The notes under the pieces: model-generated
Seen by the model: only the letters and a program-made list of their open reading frames with translations
Told to the model about the DNA's origin: nothing
The model's database searches: none
DNA from: Streptomyces sp. NBC_01237
GTDB lineage: Bacteria > Actinomycetota > Actinomycetes > Streptomycetales > Streptomycetaceae
Assembly (NCBI RefSeq): GCF_035917275.1
Contig: NZ_CP108508.1
Coordinates: forward strand, 310,001-374,000
DNA: 64,000 bases
Direction of reading: 5' to 3'
Made by a program: the position numbers and the translations under genes
In this document: one piece after another, positions 9,795 to 18,515 of the stretch
How the letters are laid out: every line of letters starts with the position of its first letter
Position numbering within the stretch: the first letter of the stretch is position 1

Positions 9795-10525
9795 GTGCGC
9801 GGGCCGCGCATCACGTATCCGATCCCGTGGACGGTGTGGATGAGTTTCGGCCCGCCGTTTTCGATCTTGCGCCGCAGATAACTGATGTAGCTGTCCACGA
9901 TGCTGGGATCGCCACCGAAGTCGTATCGCCAGACATGTTCGAGAATCTGCGCCTTGGACACCGTGCTGCCGGGGTTCGAGAGAAGGAAGTGCAGCAGTCG
10001 GAATTCGGTGGGCGAAAGGCGGACGGGCACGCCTCCCCTGGTCACCTGATGCCCCTCGGGGTCGAGTTCGAGGTCGGCCATCTTCAAGGTCGAGTAGGGG
10101 TTTCCCATGGTCCTGCGCAGAATCGCCTGTATTCGAGCGATCAGCTCTTCGAGGTCGAACGGCTTGGTCACGTAGTCGTCTCCCCCGAGCAGGAGTCCGT
10201 TGACCTTGTCCTGTGTCGCTTCGCGGGCGGTGAGGAAGACCACGGGAATGGGGCCCAGCCGCTCGGTCGTGGCCGCGTTCGGCTGTTCACGGAGGCGTCG
10301 GATCACTTCGAAGCCGTCCATGTCGGGGAGCATGACGTCGAGCAGGACCAGGTCCGGCGGGTGCTGTGCCGCCCTCTCCAGGGCCTGTGCGCCGGTGGCA
10401 GCCGTGTCCACGGTGAAACCGGCGTAGCGCAGTGCGGTCGGCAGCAGTTCCCGGACGGTCTGCTCGTCGTCGACGACGAGCAGATTTCCGCCGGCGGTCG
10501 GAAAGGGAGTGGTCATCGTCGGCAT
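9791..10525 (-). CDS. OmpR/PhoB-family response regulator
   Basis: 244 residues. Receiver domain with acidic pocket DDE, phospho-acceptor Asp in LVLLDVMLPDMDG and the conserved Lys in DDYVTKPF. The C-terminal winged helix (SPTEFRLLHFLLSNPGSTVSK ... SYISYLRRKIE ... HTVHGIGYVMR) is typical of OmpR regulators. Start ATG 10525, with ATG 10516 possible. It lies 29 bp after the polytopic membrane protein and overlaps the kinase. It is the natural candidate to bind the 11-bp direct repeat at 14566-14584 upstream of the operon. Confidence 0.92.
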   Translation of the reverse strand: MPTMTTPFPTAGGNLLVVDDEQTVRELLPTALRYAGFTVDTAATGAQALERAAQHPPDLVLLDVMLPDMDGFEVIRRLREQPNAATTERLGPIPVVFLTAREATQDKVNGLLLGGDDYVTKPFDLEELIARIQAILRRTMGNPYSTLKMADLELDPEGHQVTRGGVPVRLSPTEFRLLHFLLSNPGSTVSKAQILEHVWRYDFGGDPSIVDSYISYLRRKIENGGPKLIHTVHGIGYVMRGPRT

Positions 10526-10554
10526 CCTGGACAGTCGGTCGCCTCATGGCGCGT

Positions 10555-12087
10555 TCACGAGTTCTTGGCCGCGGCGGCCTCGGGCCGTGCGCGCTCCGCC
10601 GGCGCGGACCGGCTGGGGCCGGGGCGGTGCTTCACGACGGGAGGCGTGACGGGTCGCCGCAGGCGCAGGAGGCGATGGAGATGGCTTCCCCCGTAGCCCG
10701 CAGCGCCGCCGAGCAGACCTCCGATGAGAGAGGCCGGAAGCCAGTCGCTGCCCAGGTCGGCCGTGGCGCCTCCCAGCTGCATGCCCATGATACCGATGCC
10801 GAATCCACCGGAAGCCGTGGTGAGCCAGGACACAAGGACCGTACAGACAGACGTGATGACGGCGATGCGCACCGCGATCTGCAGGTGGAATCCGAGGAGA
10901 GCGTTCGCGGCCTCACGCGAGGTGGGGCGGGGGGTTCGGGCCGTGGCCACATAGCCGCAGACGAGCAGCGTGGACATCAGCAGGGCCAGCCCGACGGCCC
11001 ACAGGGGGATCCCCGCGACGGCGATGTCCGTCACGTTCTTGGCGCGGGGAGCCGGCTCCGGGGCCGCCGCGGCCCGGCCTGTGAGCATGCCGCCGAGACC
11101 GCCGGTGCCCTGTTTGCGCTCCATGGTCCCCAGCCAGGCGGAGCCCTGACCCGACGTGAGGAGGATCGTCAGGAGATTGGGCGTCAGGAGCAGCAGCCCC
11201 CCGACGGCCTTCCCGGCCCCGCCCGGCAGATCGCGACCGCTCAGCGCCACGGCGGCCAGGGCTGCGGAGAGCAGCAGCGGGACGAGGGTCAGCACCAGAT
11301 GGACGTCGGCGACCGCGGAGGCCACCGGGTTCCACCTGAGCCGGTGGGAAGACGTCGCGAGACCACGGGGCAGGGTGGTACGGCGGGCGACGACACAGCC
11401 GATCAGCAGGACGACGAGCGCCCAGGTCAGTCCCTGGACCGCGACGGCTCCGGCATCCACGCCGACGGCGACGTCCTTCAACACATCGCCGATTCCGAAG
11501 CCCCCGGCGCGACCGCCACCCTTGCCCTTGCCGATGTTCGACATGACCGACTCCGGCAATCGCAGCCTTCCGGATGCCCGGGAGGCGACCACGGCGAACA
11601 GTGTCACCGCGGCGAGGGCCGCCCCTCCGAAGCGAACGCCGAGCAGGGACCCGGTCGGCCTTCCCCGCCGCCCGAGCGGCCGGAAGAAGAGCGTGGCGAG
11701 CACCACGGAGCCGATGAGCGTGAGCGACAGCGGCATGAGGTCCACGCCTCCTGTCACCTCCGGACTCATGCCACCGCCCCCTCCCATGCCTCCGAGGAGT
11801 CCACCCAGCCCACCACCAGCGGCTTCGTCTCCCACGGCCGGTGTGCCACCCGCCGACGACAGCGTCAGCGAGCCGCCGACCGCCATGGCGAGGACCAGCG
11901 GCACCAGCTGAGTCGGCGGGCCGATCGATTCGGCGTGCAGACTCCGCAGAGCCATGCAGCCCACGAGCGCCATCACCATGACGGCGACGGCCACGGATGC
12001 CGCGCCTTCCAGAAAGTGACGGGTGACCGTTCCCGGGCCTTTCAGCAGGGGTTCCCGTGAGGTGTTCTTCTTCGACAGGATGGGCAT
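10555..12087 (-). CDS. Polytopic membrane protein, 'streptophobe'-like
   Basis: 510 residues from ATG 12087, preceded by a GGAGAAAGAG ribosome site. About ten hydrophobic segments alternate with Gly-rich loops (GGGLGGLLGGMGGGGG near residues 90-105; a second Gly/Lys-rich loop near 200). I see no catalytic motif. The pattern resembles the actinobacterial hydrophobic family annotated as streptophobe; that name is from memory and the function is unknown. It is placed 26 bp after the MMPL exporter and just before the two-component pair, suggesting an accessory or sensing role for the exporter. Confidence 0.75.
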   Translation of the reverse strand: MPILSKKNTSREPLLKGPGTVTRHFLEGAASVAVAVMVMALVGCMALRSLHAESIGPPTQLVPLVLAMAVGGSLTLSSAGGTPAVGDEAAGGGLGGLLGGMGGGGGMSPEVTGGVDLMPLSLTLIGSVVLATLFFRPLGRRGRPTGSLLGVRFGGAALAAVTLFAVVASRASGRLRLPESVMSNIGKGKGGGRAGGFGIGDVLKDVAVGVDAGAVAVQGLTWALVVLLIGCVVARRTTLPRGLATSSHRLRWNPVASAVADVHLVLTLVPLLLSAALAAVALSGRDLPGGAGKAVGGLLLLTPNLLTILLTSGQGSAWLGTMERKQGTGGLGGMLTGRAAAAPEPAPRAKNVTDIAVAGIPLWAVGLALLMSTLLVCGYVATARTPRPTSREAANALLGFHLQIAVRIAVITSVCTVLVSWLTTASGGFGIGIMGMQLGGATADLGSDWLPASLIGGLLGGAAGYGGSHLHRLLRLRRPVTPPVVKHRPGPSRSAPAERARPEAAAAKNS

Positions 12088-12113
12088 GAGGGCTCTTTCT
12101 CCGTATTCGACCG

Positions 12114-14372
12114 TCAGGAATGGGTGCTGCGCACACGCGCGGCGAGTTCTTCGCGTTCCTCTTCGACCCGCAGGCCGTCCCCTTCGACATCCAGCTGCGG
12201 AAGGACGGAGTCGAGCCGGCGGGGAAGCCACCACGCCTTGTCGCCGATGAGCGCCAGTACGGCCGGAACAAGGGTCATCCGCACAATGAAGGCGTCGATG
12301 AACACCGCGACGGCAAGGCCGAAACCGATGCTCTTGACCATCTGTTCGTCCGCACCCATGAATCCGGCGAACACGGCGATCATGATCAGGGCCGCGGCCG
12401 TCACCACGCGCGCGCTGTGCCGGAATCCGGCGGTGATCGCTTCGTGGGCCGTCCGCCCGTTGACGTACGCCTCGCGGATGCGGGTGACCAGGAAAACCTC
12501 GTAGTCCATGGCGAGGCCGAAGACGATTCCGACCATGAAGATCGGCATCATCGACATCACGGGCCCCGGGTCGGTGACGCCCAGCAACGAGGAGAGCCAG
12601 CCCCACTGGAAGACCGCGACGACGGCGCCCAGCGAGGCGGCGACAGAAAGCAGGAATCCCAGGGCGGCCTTCAGCGGCACGGCGAAGGAGCGGAAGACCA
12701 GGATGAGGAGGAGGAAGGCGAGTCCGACGACGAGGGCGAGGTAGGGCAGGAGAGCGTCGTTCAGCTTCTGCGACACGTCGACGTTCATCGCCGTGCTTCC
12801 GGACACCATCAGCCGGCCGCCGCCGTCGTTCATGACGTCACCGCCCGCATCACGGAGCGCGTGGACCACGGCTTCCGTCCCGGCGCTTCCGGGGCGTGAT
12901 GCGGGGATGACGGTGATCATGGCCGTGTCCCCGGCGCCGTTGAAGCGGGGCGGGCCGACGGTGGCGACTCCGTCGATGTTTTTCATGACGGCGGTGAGTT
13001 CACCCACGGCCTGCTTCGGGTCGTCGCTTCCCTGTGCGTCGGCGATGGCGAGGAGCGGTCCGTTGAAGCCTGGGCCGAAGTTCTCCGAGATGAGGTCGTA
13101 CGCCTTGCGCTGCGTGCTCGTCACCGGCTGGGAGCCCTCGTCGGGCAGCCCCAGCTGCATGGACGCCGCCGGGACGGCCAGTGTGCACAGCACGGCCGCA
13201 CCGGTGACCAGCGCGGCCACGGGCCGGCGGATCACGAACGACGCCCAGCGGCCTCCCATGTTCGATGCCCCGTGTGTGGGGCGGTGACGGTCACCGGGAT
13301 GCCGGTGACCTCCGTGGTCGGAGCCGTCCGTGGACTTGGGGTCCGCCGGCATGTTCCGCGTCCTCGGTGCCTTGATACGGCCGCCGGCCACACCCAGCAG
13401 TGCGGGAACCAGGGTCAGCGCGACGAGTACGGCCAGGACCACGGTGCCCGCCGCCGCGACACCCATCTTCGTGAGCAGCGGGATGTTGACCACGGCCAGG
13501 CCCGCGAGCGCGATCACCACGGTCAGACCGGCGAAGATCACCGTCGAGCCCGCCGTACCGAGCGCCCGCCCGGCCGCGTCCTCCGGCAGCCGCCCGTCGG
13601 CCAGCTCACTGCGGTAGCGCGACACGATGAAGAGGGCGTAGTCGATACCCACGGCCAGGCCCAGCATCATGGCCAGCACCGACGTGGTGGAGTCCAGTTC
13701 GAACGTCGACGCCAGGGCGGTGATCGAGCACACGCCGATGCCCACGCCGACGAGCGCGGTGATCAGCGGCAGCCCAGCGGCGAGCAGCGAACCCAGGGTG
13801 AGCAGCAGGACGACGGCCGCGACACCGAGTCCGACGACCTCGGCTGCGTGGGATCCCCGCTCTCCCTTGAGGGCGGTGCCCCCGGCCTCGACCGTCAGGC
13901 CCGAACGGGAGGCTTTCGCCATCGTGTCGCTGAGGGCCCGGCGGGACTGCTCGGAGAGCTCCGCGCCGGAGACCTCGTACGTCACCTGGGTGTACGCGGC
14001 GGACCGGTCGGCGCTGACGGCCTTGACCTCGAACGGATCGGTCACCTGGGCCACTTCGGGTCTGGCGGCGAGTTCGTGGACGGTGGCTGCGACCACGTCG
14101 CGCAGGGCGGGATCGGTGATCCTGCTGCCTTGCGGCGCCTTGAAGACCACCCGTGCCGCGGCACCGTCGGCCCGCTGTCCTTCGAACCGGTCGTCGATCA
14201 GGTCGTAGGCCCGCTGGGACTCAGTGCCGGGCATGGCGAAGGACGTGGGTCCGGCGGCGGGGGCCTGAGCAGCGGCCGCACCGCCCAGCGTGAGCAGCGA
14301 GATCCACAACAGGACCACGAGATAGCGACGCCGGTGAGCGAACCGGCCGAGTTTATGGAGAAGGGCTGCCAC
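12114..14372 (-). CDS. MMPL-family (RND) membrane transporter
   Basis: About 752 residues from GTG 14372, chosen because CCAGGAG sits a few bases upstream and the product then begins VAALLHKLGRFAHRRR, the usual MMPL start. Two similar halves each have an extracellular domain and a bundle of about five helices. The proton-relay motif GLAVGIDYALFIVSRYR occurs in the first half and GLAMDYEVFLVTRIREAY in the second. Actinobacterial MMPL proteins move lipids, siderophores or antibiotics. First gene of a four-gene unit with its own regulators; tandem palindromes and an 11-bp direct repeat lie upstream. Confidence 0.92.
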   Translation of the reverse strand: MAALLHKLGRFAHRRRYLVVLLWISLLTLGGAAAAQAPAAGPTSFAMPGTESQRAYDLIDDRFEGQRADGAAARVVFKAPQGSRITDPALRDVVAATVHELAARPEVAQVTDPFEVKAVSADRSAAYTQVTYEVSGAELSEQSRRALSDTMAKASRSGLTVEAGGTALKGERGSHAAEVVGLGVAAVVLLLTLGSLLAAGLPLITALVGVGIGVCSITALASTFELDSTTSVLAMMLGLAVGIDYALFIVSRYRSELADGRLPEDAAGRALGTAGSTVIFAGLTVVIALAGLAVVNIPLLTKMGVAAAGTVVLAVLVALTLVPALLGVAGGRIKAPRTRNMPADPKSTDGSDHGGHRHPGDRHRPTHGASNMGGRWASFVIRRPVAALVTGAAVLCTLAVPAASMQLGLPDEGSQPVTSTQRKAYDLISENFGPGFNGPLLAIADAQGSDDPKQAVGELTAVMKNIDGVATVGPPRFNGAGDTAMITVIPASRPGSAGTEAVVHALRDAGGDVMNDGGGRLMVSGSTAMNVDVSQKLNDALLPYLALVVGLAFLLLILVFRSFAVPLKAALGFLLSVAASLGAVVAVFQWGWLSSLLGVTDPGPVMSMMPIFMVGIVFGLAMDYEVFLVTRIREAYVNGRTAHEAITAGFRHSARVVTAAALIMIAVFAGFMGADEQMVKSIGFGLAVAVFIDAFIVRMTLVPAVLALIGDKAWWLPRRLDSVLPQLDVEGDGLRVEEEREELAARVRSTHS

Positions 14373-14465
14373 GTGTGGCTCCTGGGAGGGGATCGGCTTG
14401 CGGGAGACCGCCGGGCGGCCGGCCTTGACGCGGCACTCGCGCGGCACCCGTACACAGGGGTCCGG

Positions 14466-14505
14466 CGAACGTCACGTTCGGGAGGGCGAACGTGAACGTT
14501 CGCCC
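14466..14505. promoter_or_regulatory. Two adjacent perfect palindromes built on CGAACGT
   Basis: 14466-14480 reads CGAACGT-C-ACGTTCG. 14484-14505 reads GGGCGAACGT-GA-ACGTTCGCCC. Both are perfect and share the half-site CGAACGT, giving four half-sites in 40 bp, about 95-130 bp upstream of the MMPL start. This looks like a double operator for a dimeric regulator. No matching regulator is assignable from sequence alone. Confidence 0.6.
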
Positions 14506-14565
14506 GTGCCGTCGTCCGTCGGCGTGGCTGCACTCTCCCAACCGGACTTCGCAGCTTTCGGAGAG

Positions 14566-14584
14566 TTCCTGGGAGTTTCCTGGG
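14566..14584. promoter_or_regulatory. 11-bp-spaced direct repeat, possible OmpR-type binding site
   Basis: TTCCTGGG occurs at 14566 and again at 14577, exactly 11 bp apart. OmpR-family regulators typically bind direct repeats with this spacing. It lies about 195-210 bp upstream of the MMPL-membrane protein-RR-HK unit, which encodes such a regulator. Confidence 0.4.
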
Positions 14585-14780
14585 TATCCGGCCCCACCTC
14601 TGTCATGGAAGCGACCGGATTGCCCCGTTCTTCTGCCCCGCGCAGGCCTGGGATTCCCAGAGAACGCACAGAAGGGGGCATGCGGAGATGAATGCGCGAT
14701 CGTCGCTGTGGTCAAGCTGGTCCCCGGAAAAGGCGGTTCCGAGGAACGGCCTTTCCGGGCCGCCACGGACCGAAGGGCCA

Positions 14781-15545
14781 AGAGGCCGAACCCGCTCTGC
14801 GTACGCGCCGACGATCTCGGTTGGACCGGTCTCGCCTGCTACGGGTCGCCGCACGTCAGGACCCAGAACCTCGATCGGCTCGCCGTACAGGGTGTGCGAT
14901 GCACCGATGGCTGAGCGGGGTTCTCGACGTGCTCACCCACCCGGCTCACCGGCTCAGTCTCTGCACCGGCCGCTGTCCGGGACGTACGGAGGCCGGGTGG
15001 GAGGATCCATCATCGAGAAGTCCACCGTCGGTCTCGAACCCAGCCGTCCCACGCCGGTCTCGCTCCTGGGCGGAGCCGGGTACACGACGGCGATGATCGG
15101 CACGTGGCACTGCGGCTTCCTGCCGTACTGCTCCCCCACCAGATCGGGCTGGGACGAGTTCTCCGGGAACTCCGGCGGCGCCCTGGAGTACTACTCGTAA
15201 CTCACCAGCGACAGGAACTACGACCTGTACGAGTGCGTGCCCTACAAGGACCTGCGCTACTACACGCGGGTCCTCGCCGAGCGGGCGGGCGAGTTCAGCG
15301 AGCGCGACCACGACAGGCCGTGGCTGCTCCACCTCAACCTCACCACCGCACAGTGGCCCTGGATCGCCGAGGGCGACACGGAGGAGGCCGAGCGGCTGGA
15401 GGAAGTCATCCTCGATCTACCGCTCGAACAGGCCCAACCCGCCCTCGCGCATCCGGACGGCGGGTCTCTGGACACGTACCGGGAGATGGTCGAGGACCTC
15501 GGCCGTTCCGCCGGCGGGATCATGCGCGCCCTCGATCTCACGGTC
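14781..15545 (+). pseudogene. Decayed, 3'-truncated arylsulfatase
   Basis: Sulfatase homology is spread across all three forward frames. ADDLGWTGLACYGSPHVRT and NLDRLAVQGVR are in one frame (to about 14914). LSLCTGRCPGRTEAG, equivalent to the TGRYPGRT block that follows the formylglycine Cys, is in a second. IEKSTVGLEPS and MIGTWHCGFLPYCSPTRSGWDEF are in a third, which hits a stop at 15198-15200. Homology continues past it in the same frame with DLYECVPYKDLRYYTRVLAERA and DRPWLLHLNLTTAQWPW. It ends abruptly against the convergent VOC gene, with the C-terminal half missing. Clearly non-functional. Confidence 0.75.
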
Positions 15546-15556
15546 GCGCAGGATCT

Positions 15557-15991
15557 TCAGTCGAGGCAGAACTCGTTGCCCTCGATGTCCTGCATGTGGA
15601 TGCACGACTCGTTGTCGTCATCGGCAAGCAGCGTTCGTACGTGTATCGCACCGAGCGCGACCAGTCGTGCGCATTCGGCCTCCAGTGCGGCAAGGCGCTC
15701 CTCACCTACGAGTCCGGTGCCGGCCCGCACGTCGAGATGCACCCGATTCTTGACGACCTTCCCTTCGGGAACGCGTTGGAAGAGCAGACGCGGGCCTGCT
15801 CCCGAGGGATCGCTGCAGGCGAAGTAGACGACCTGGTCCTCATGCGGCCGCGAGCGATGACACTCCTCCCACGTGGCAAACCCCTCCGGGACCGGCGGTA
15901 CGACGTACCCCAGCACCTCGCACCAAAAACTGGCGAGACGCGCAGGTTCCGCACAGTCGAAGGTGACCTGGAATTTCTTGATCGATGACAT
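15557..15991 (-). CDS. VOC (glyoxalase/bleomycin-resistance superfamily) protein
   Basis: 144 residues with two beta-alpha-beta-beta-beta halves. It opens FQVTFDCAEPARLASFWCEVLGY, the usual start of actinobacterial VOC proteins, and the second half begins NRVHLDVRAG and ends IEGNEFCLD. His and Glu at the canonical metal positions (VHLDV, GNEFCLD) are present. The family includes lyases, dioxygenases and drug-binding proteins; the substrate cannot be told here. It stands alone, convergent on the sulfatase relic. Confidence 0.85.
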   Translation of the reverse strand: MSSIKKFQVTFDCAEPARLASFWCEVLGYVVPPVPEGFATWEECHRSRPHEDQVVYFACSDPSGAGPRLLFQRVPEGKVVKNRVHLDVRAGTGLVGEERLAALEAECARLVALGAIHVRTLLADDDNESCIHMQDIEGNEFCLD

Positions 15992-16088
15992 CGGCGCACC
16001 ATAACAGGGAGACTCTGCCGCTCATCTCCCGGAGCGGAGCCGTATGTTGTCGGGAGGACAGCCTCTGCGGGCCGCTACTGTGCCGTAC

Positions 16089-16715
16089 TCATGGCCCATC
16101 CGAGCGTGCGTAGTCCTCCTGCCCTTCTTGGTTCGACCAGGACAGGTAGTCGGCCCAGAAGGCTGCTGTGGCATCGACGACCTGCCGCTCCTCGTCGTTC
16201 CTGTCCTGCGGGCCGCCGAACTCCCCACGCACGTAGTCGATGAGGTCGTATCCGTAGGAGATGATGTCAGCGCCGCGGATCGACAACACCGGGTGAGCGA
16301 ATGTTGCCCGGCCCGCGGGCAGGTAGCGGTGGGAGTAGACCGGAACCAACTGCGGAACTGATGCCAAGTGCGCCCTCGCGCGTGCCACGGCGTCTGTCCG
16401 CCGGGCAGGGCGCGTGCCCCAGCTCGGATGCCAGAAGTCCGCCTCCACCACCGCGAAGATTACGTCCTCGACCGGCCTGTCGAGCCAGGAACGGAGCTGG
16501 GCCGCTCCGCCGTGGCGCCAGTCGGGCCATCCCCCTCCCGTGGGCAAGCCCACAGCGAGAAATGCACGGTGGTCATCGGCGAACGCGAACCCGAACCGCG
16601 CTTCGATGCCGGTCAGTTCCTGCTCCGTCAGCCCTGAGCGGATCCCGGTGCCCCCGAGCCGGGCCAGCAGACGTGCGGCCTTGGCGCCGAGTTTCACCCC
16701 ATGCGTAGTGACCAT
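16089..16715 (-). CDS. SMI1/KNR4-like (SUKH) protein, unknown role
   Basis: 208 residues. The segment GLTEQELTGIEARFGFAFADDHRAFLAVGLPTGGGWPDWR follows the SUKH pattern of an acidic helix, then 'F..DhraFL..G.P.G..wpdW'. Trp and aromatic residues are frequent later (FWHPSWGTRP, YSHRYLPAG). SUKH proteins are often immunity proteins for contact-dependent toxins but also stand-alone housekeeping genes in Streptomyces; no toxin gene is adjacent. Start ATG 16715. Confidence 0.6.
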   Translation of the reverse strand: MVTTHGVKLGAKAARLLARLGGTGIRSGLTEQELTGIEARFGFAFADDHRAFLAVGLPTGGGWPDWRHGGAAQLRSWLDRPVEDVIFAVVEADFWHPSWGTRPARRTDAVARARAHLASVPQLVPVYSHRYLPAGRATFAHPVLSIRGADIISYGYDLIDYVRGEFGGPQDRNDEERQVVDATAAFWADYLSWSNQEGQEDYARSDGP

Positions 16716-16936
16716 CCGCGCAGGCTACAGCTCCATGACGTGCAATCAGGGCCCAAGGGCTGCGGGCTCACCGACGTGCAGAAGGTGCGGGACGCACATC
16801 GGAGCGGCTATCAGAGCCACACTCCTCCGGCTCCACCTGGAACACAGCCACTTCCGCCTGGCAGTTGGGCCGTTTCGCCGGATCACCTGCGCGCACCACG
16901 GGCCCTGTGGGCAAGCCCCCGCAGGCTTCTGCCGTG

Positions 16937-17542
16937 TCAGCCCGTTCGCGGTAGAGCCTGATCGAGGAGGACTTCCGCCGCCGCCCACGCGTGTCGGCCG
17001 TAGTCCGCCTCGTCCAGCACCATGGCGCGGCTGGCCGCCCCGTCCGCGAGAGTGGCCAATTGCTGGGCAAGTGAGAGGGGGTCGCGGCAGCCCAGCTCCG
17101 CCACCAAGGCGACGATCAGTTCCACCATGCGCAGCTTCTGCTCCCGCGCGTAGGAGTGCACCATGCTCTCCGGGTCGGGGAACTCCGCCGCGGCATCGAT
17201 GAACGGACACCCGCGCACCGGAGCCGCGTCCGGCACCGACTGGTCGAACAGCTTGCGGATCCGGTCACGTGGTGGGACGTCCTCGCGGGTCAGCACGCTC
17301 TCCAGCGTGGCCCCCGAGAGTACGAGGCCCTGCAGGTGGGCGATGACCAGATCGTCCTTGGTGCGAAAGTGCGCGTAGAGCGTCCGCTTGGACACCGGCG
17401 CTTCCTTCGCGATCTGTTCCATGCCGGTCGCATTGATGCCCTGGGACGCGAACAGCAGGGCGGCGGCAGCCAGAATGCGCTCCCGCCCTCCACGCCCCCG
17501 CCGCTGGGATGTCGCGGCCGTCGCGCTCACGGTCGTATCCAT
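16937..17542 (-). CDS. TetR-family repressor
   Basis: 201 residues. The N-terminal DNA-binding domain (about 18-65) reads RERILAAAALLFASQGINATGMEQIAKEAPVSKRTLYAHFRTKDDL, a clear TetR signature; the C-terminal ligand domain is generic. It starts 62 bp from 17605, where the first of the operators closer to the divergent gene lies, and only 8 bp from a second copy. It most likely represses itself and the divergent nitroreductase-like gene until a ligand, perhaps an electrophile or quinone, binds. Confidence 0.9.
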   Translation of the reverse strand: MDTTVSATAATSQRRGRGGRERILAAAALLFASQGINATGMEQIAKEAPVSKRTLYAHFRTKDDLVIAHLQGLVLSGATLESVLTREDVPPRDRIRKLFDQSVPDAAPVRGCPFIDAAAEFPDPESMVHSYAREQKLRMVELIVALVAELGCRDPLSLAQQLATLADGAASRAMVLDEADYGRHAWAAAEVLLDQALPRTG

Positions 17543-17549
17543 GAATGAA

Positions 17550-17567
17550 GTATACGCACTCGTTTAC
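17550..17567. promoter_or_regulatory. TetR operator 1 (autoregulatory)
   Basis: GTATACG-CACT-CGTTTAC is a 7-4-7 inverted repeat with one mismatch, 7 bp upstream of the TetR start codon. It has the same architecture and right half-site as the second site 55 bp away. Confidence 0.65.
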
Positions 17568-17604
17568 TTCGTCCGGGAAGTCGCGCTATGGTGACGCCTC
17601 GATG

Positions 17605-17622
17605 TAAACGATTCCGTTTACC
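17605..17622. promoter_or_regulatory. TetR operator 2 (nitroreductase promoter)
   Basis: GTAAACG-ATTC-CGTTTAC is a perfect 7-4-7 inverted repeat, 27 bp before the nitroreductase start. Pairing with the similar site at the TetR start supports joint control of the divergent pair. Confidence 0.7.
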
Positions 17623-17648
17623 TAGGCTCTCCGTCACCAAGGAGTCAC

Positions 17649-18338
17649 ATGAGCAAGGTCGTCCCCACTGAGCTGAGCGGCTCCGCGGAGAAGCTGATAC
17701 GCGGCCGCCACGCGACCCGCGCGTTCCGTCCGGAGGCCGTACCCGAGGACACGATGCGCAGGATCCTCTCGCTGGCCGGCACCGCGCCGTCCAACTCCAA
17801 CGCCCAGCCGTGGCAGCTGGAGGTGGCGAGCGGCGCGGCACGTCAGCGCCTGACCGACGCCTTGCGGAAGGCCCACGCAGAGAGGCGCACCTCGGTGGAC
17901 TTCCCGTATTCCGAGGAGATGTACGCACAGATGCACAAGACACGTCGGGCGGCGTTCGGCGCCGAACTGTACGGGGCGCTGGGCATCGGCCCCGACGATC
18001 ACGCGTCACGTGCCGCCTACGACCTGGAGAGCCTGCGCTTCTACGGCGCGCCGCACGCGGCGTTCCTCTTCGTCCACGGTGATGGAGAGGCGCGGCTGGC
18101 CGCGGATGCCGGCGCCTACATGCAGACACTGCTCCTGGCGATGACCGCGTACGGCGTGGACAGCTGCCCACAGGGGCTGTTGAGCTTCTACGCCGATACC
18201 GTCCGCACTGAACTCGGTGTCACCGGAGGAAAGCTGCTCGTCGGCATCTCCTTCGGCTACGCCGACGAGTCCGCACCGGTGAATCGAGTGAGAACCGGGC
18301 GGGCTCCAGTCGAGTCGACTACCGCCTTCCACGACTGA
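17649..18338 (+). CDS. Nitroreductase-family flavoprotein
   Basis: 229 residues starting at ATG after a strong AAGGAG site. Nitroreductase landmarks: RHATRAFRPEAVPEDTMRRIL, APSNSNAQPWQLEVASG (FMN-phosphate and flavin contacts) and a C-terminal GKLLVGISFGYADE (GxxxxxGxPxGY-like). Such enzymes reduce nitro groups, quinones or enones with NAD(P)H via FMN. Controlled, it appears, by the divergent TetR. Oddity: its stop codon lies within CTGAGGGCTGTCCCGT, the terminal sequence of a repeat element seen elsewhere in the window, so the last residues may have been altered by an insertion. Confidence 0.88.
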   Translation: MSKVVPTELSGSAEKLIRGRHATRAFRPEAVPEDTMRRILSLAGTAPSNSNAQPWQLEVASGAARQRLTDALRKAHAERRTSVDFPYSEEMYAQMHKTRRAAFGAELYGALGIGPDDHASRAAYDLESLRFYGAPHAAFLFVHGDGEARLAADAGAYMQTLLLAMTAYGVDSCPQGLLSFYADTVRTELGVTGGKLLVGISFGYADESAPVNRVRTGRAPVESTTAFHD

Positions 18339-18463
18339 GGGCTGTCCCGTGGAAGCTCCGAGGGCCGGTCCGACGCGTCTGTTCCTTGCCGGCCACCCGC
18401 CTGTCCCGGCGAGGGCGAGATGGTGCGGGCCGGCGATGCCGAGCATGGCGTGGTGGACGCCAC
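18332..18463 (+). repeat. Relics of two interspersed repeats downstream of the nitroreductase
   Basis: 18335-18350 matches the terminus CTGAGGGCTGTCCCGT of the MITE-like element at 32908-33069. 18404-18463 matches 52227-52289 (shared core GGCGAGGGCGAG ... GGCGATGCC ... GCATGGCGTGGTG). These look like eroded insertion-sequence ends; no transposase frame survives. Confidence 0.5.
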
Positions 18464-18515
18464 GGTGCCGGACCAGGCGAGTTCGAGGAGGCCTTGCCGT
18501 ACGCGGCCCTGCCGC

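Noticed and set aside
15237..15827. Plus-strand frame of 196 codons as an independent gene
   Set aside because: Its first 100 codons are the continuation of the sulfatase relic after an internal stop, and the rest is antisense to the VOC gene.
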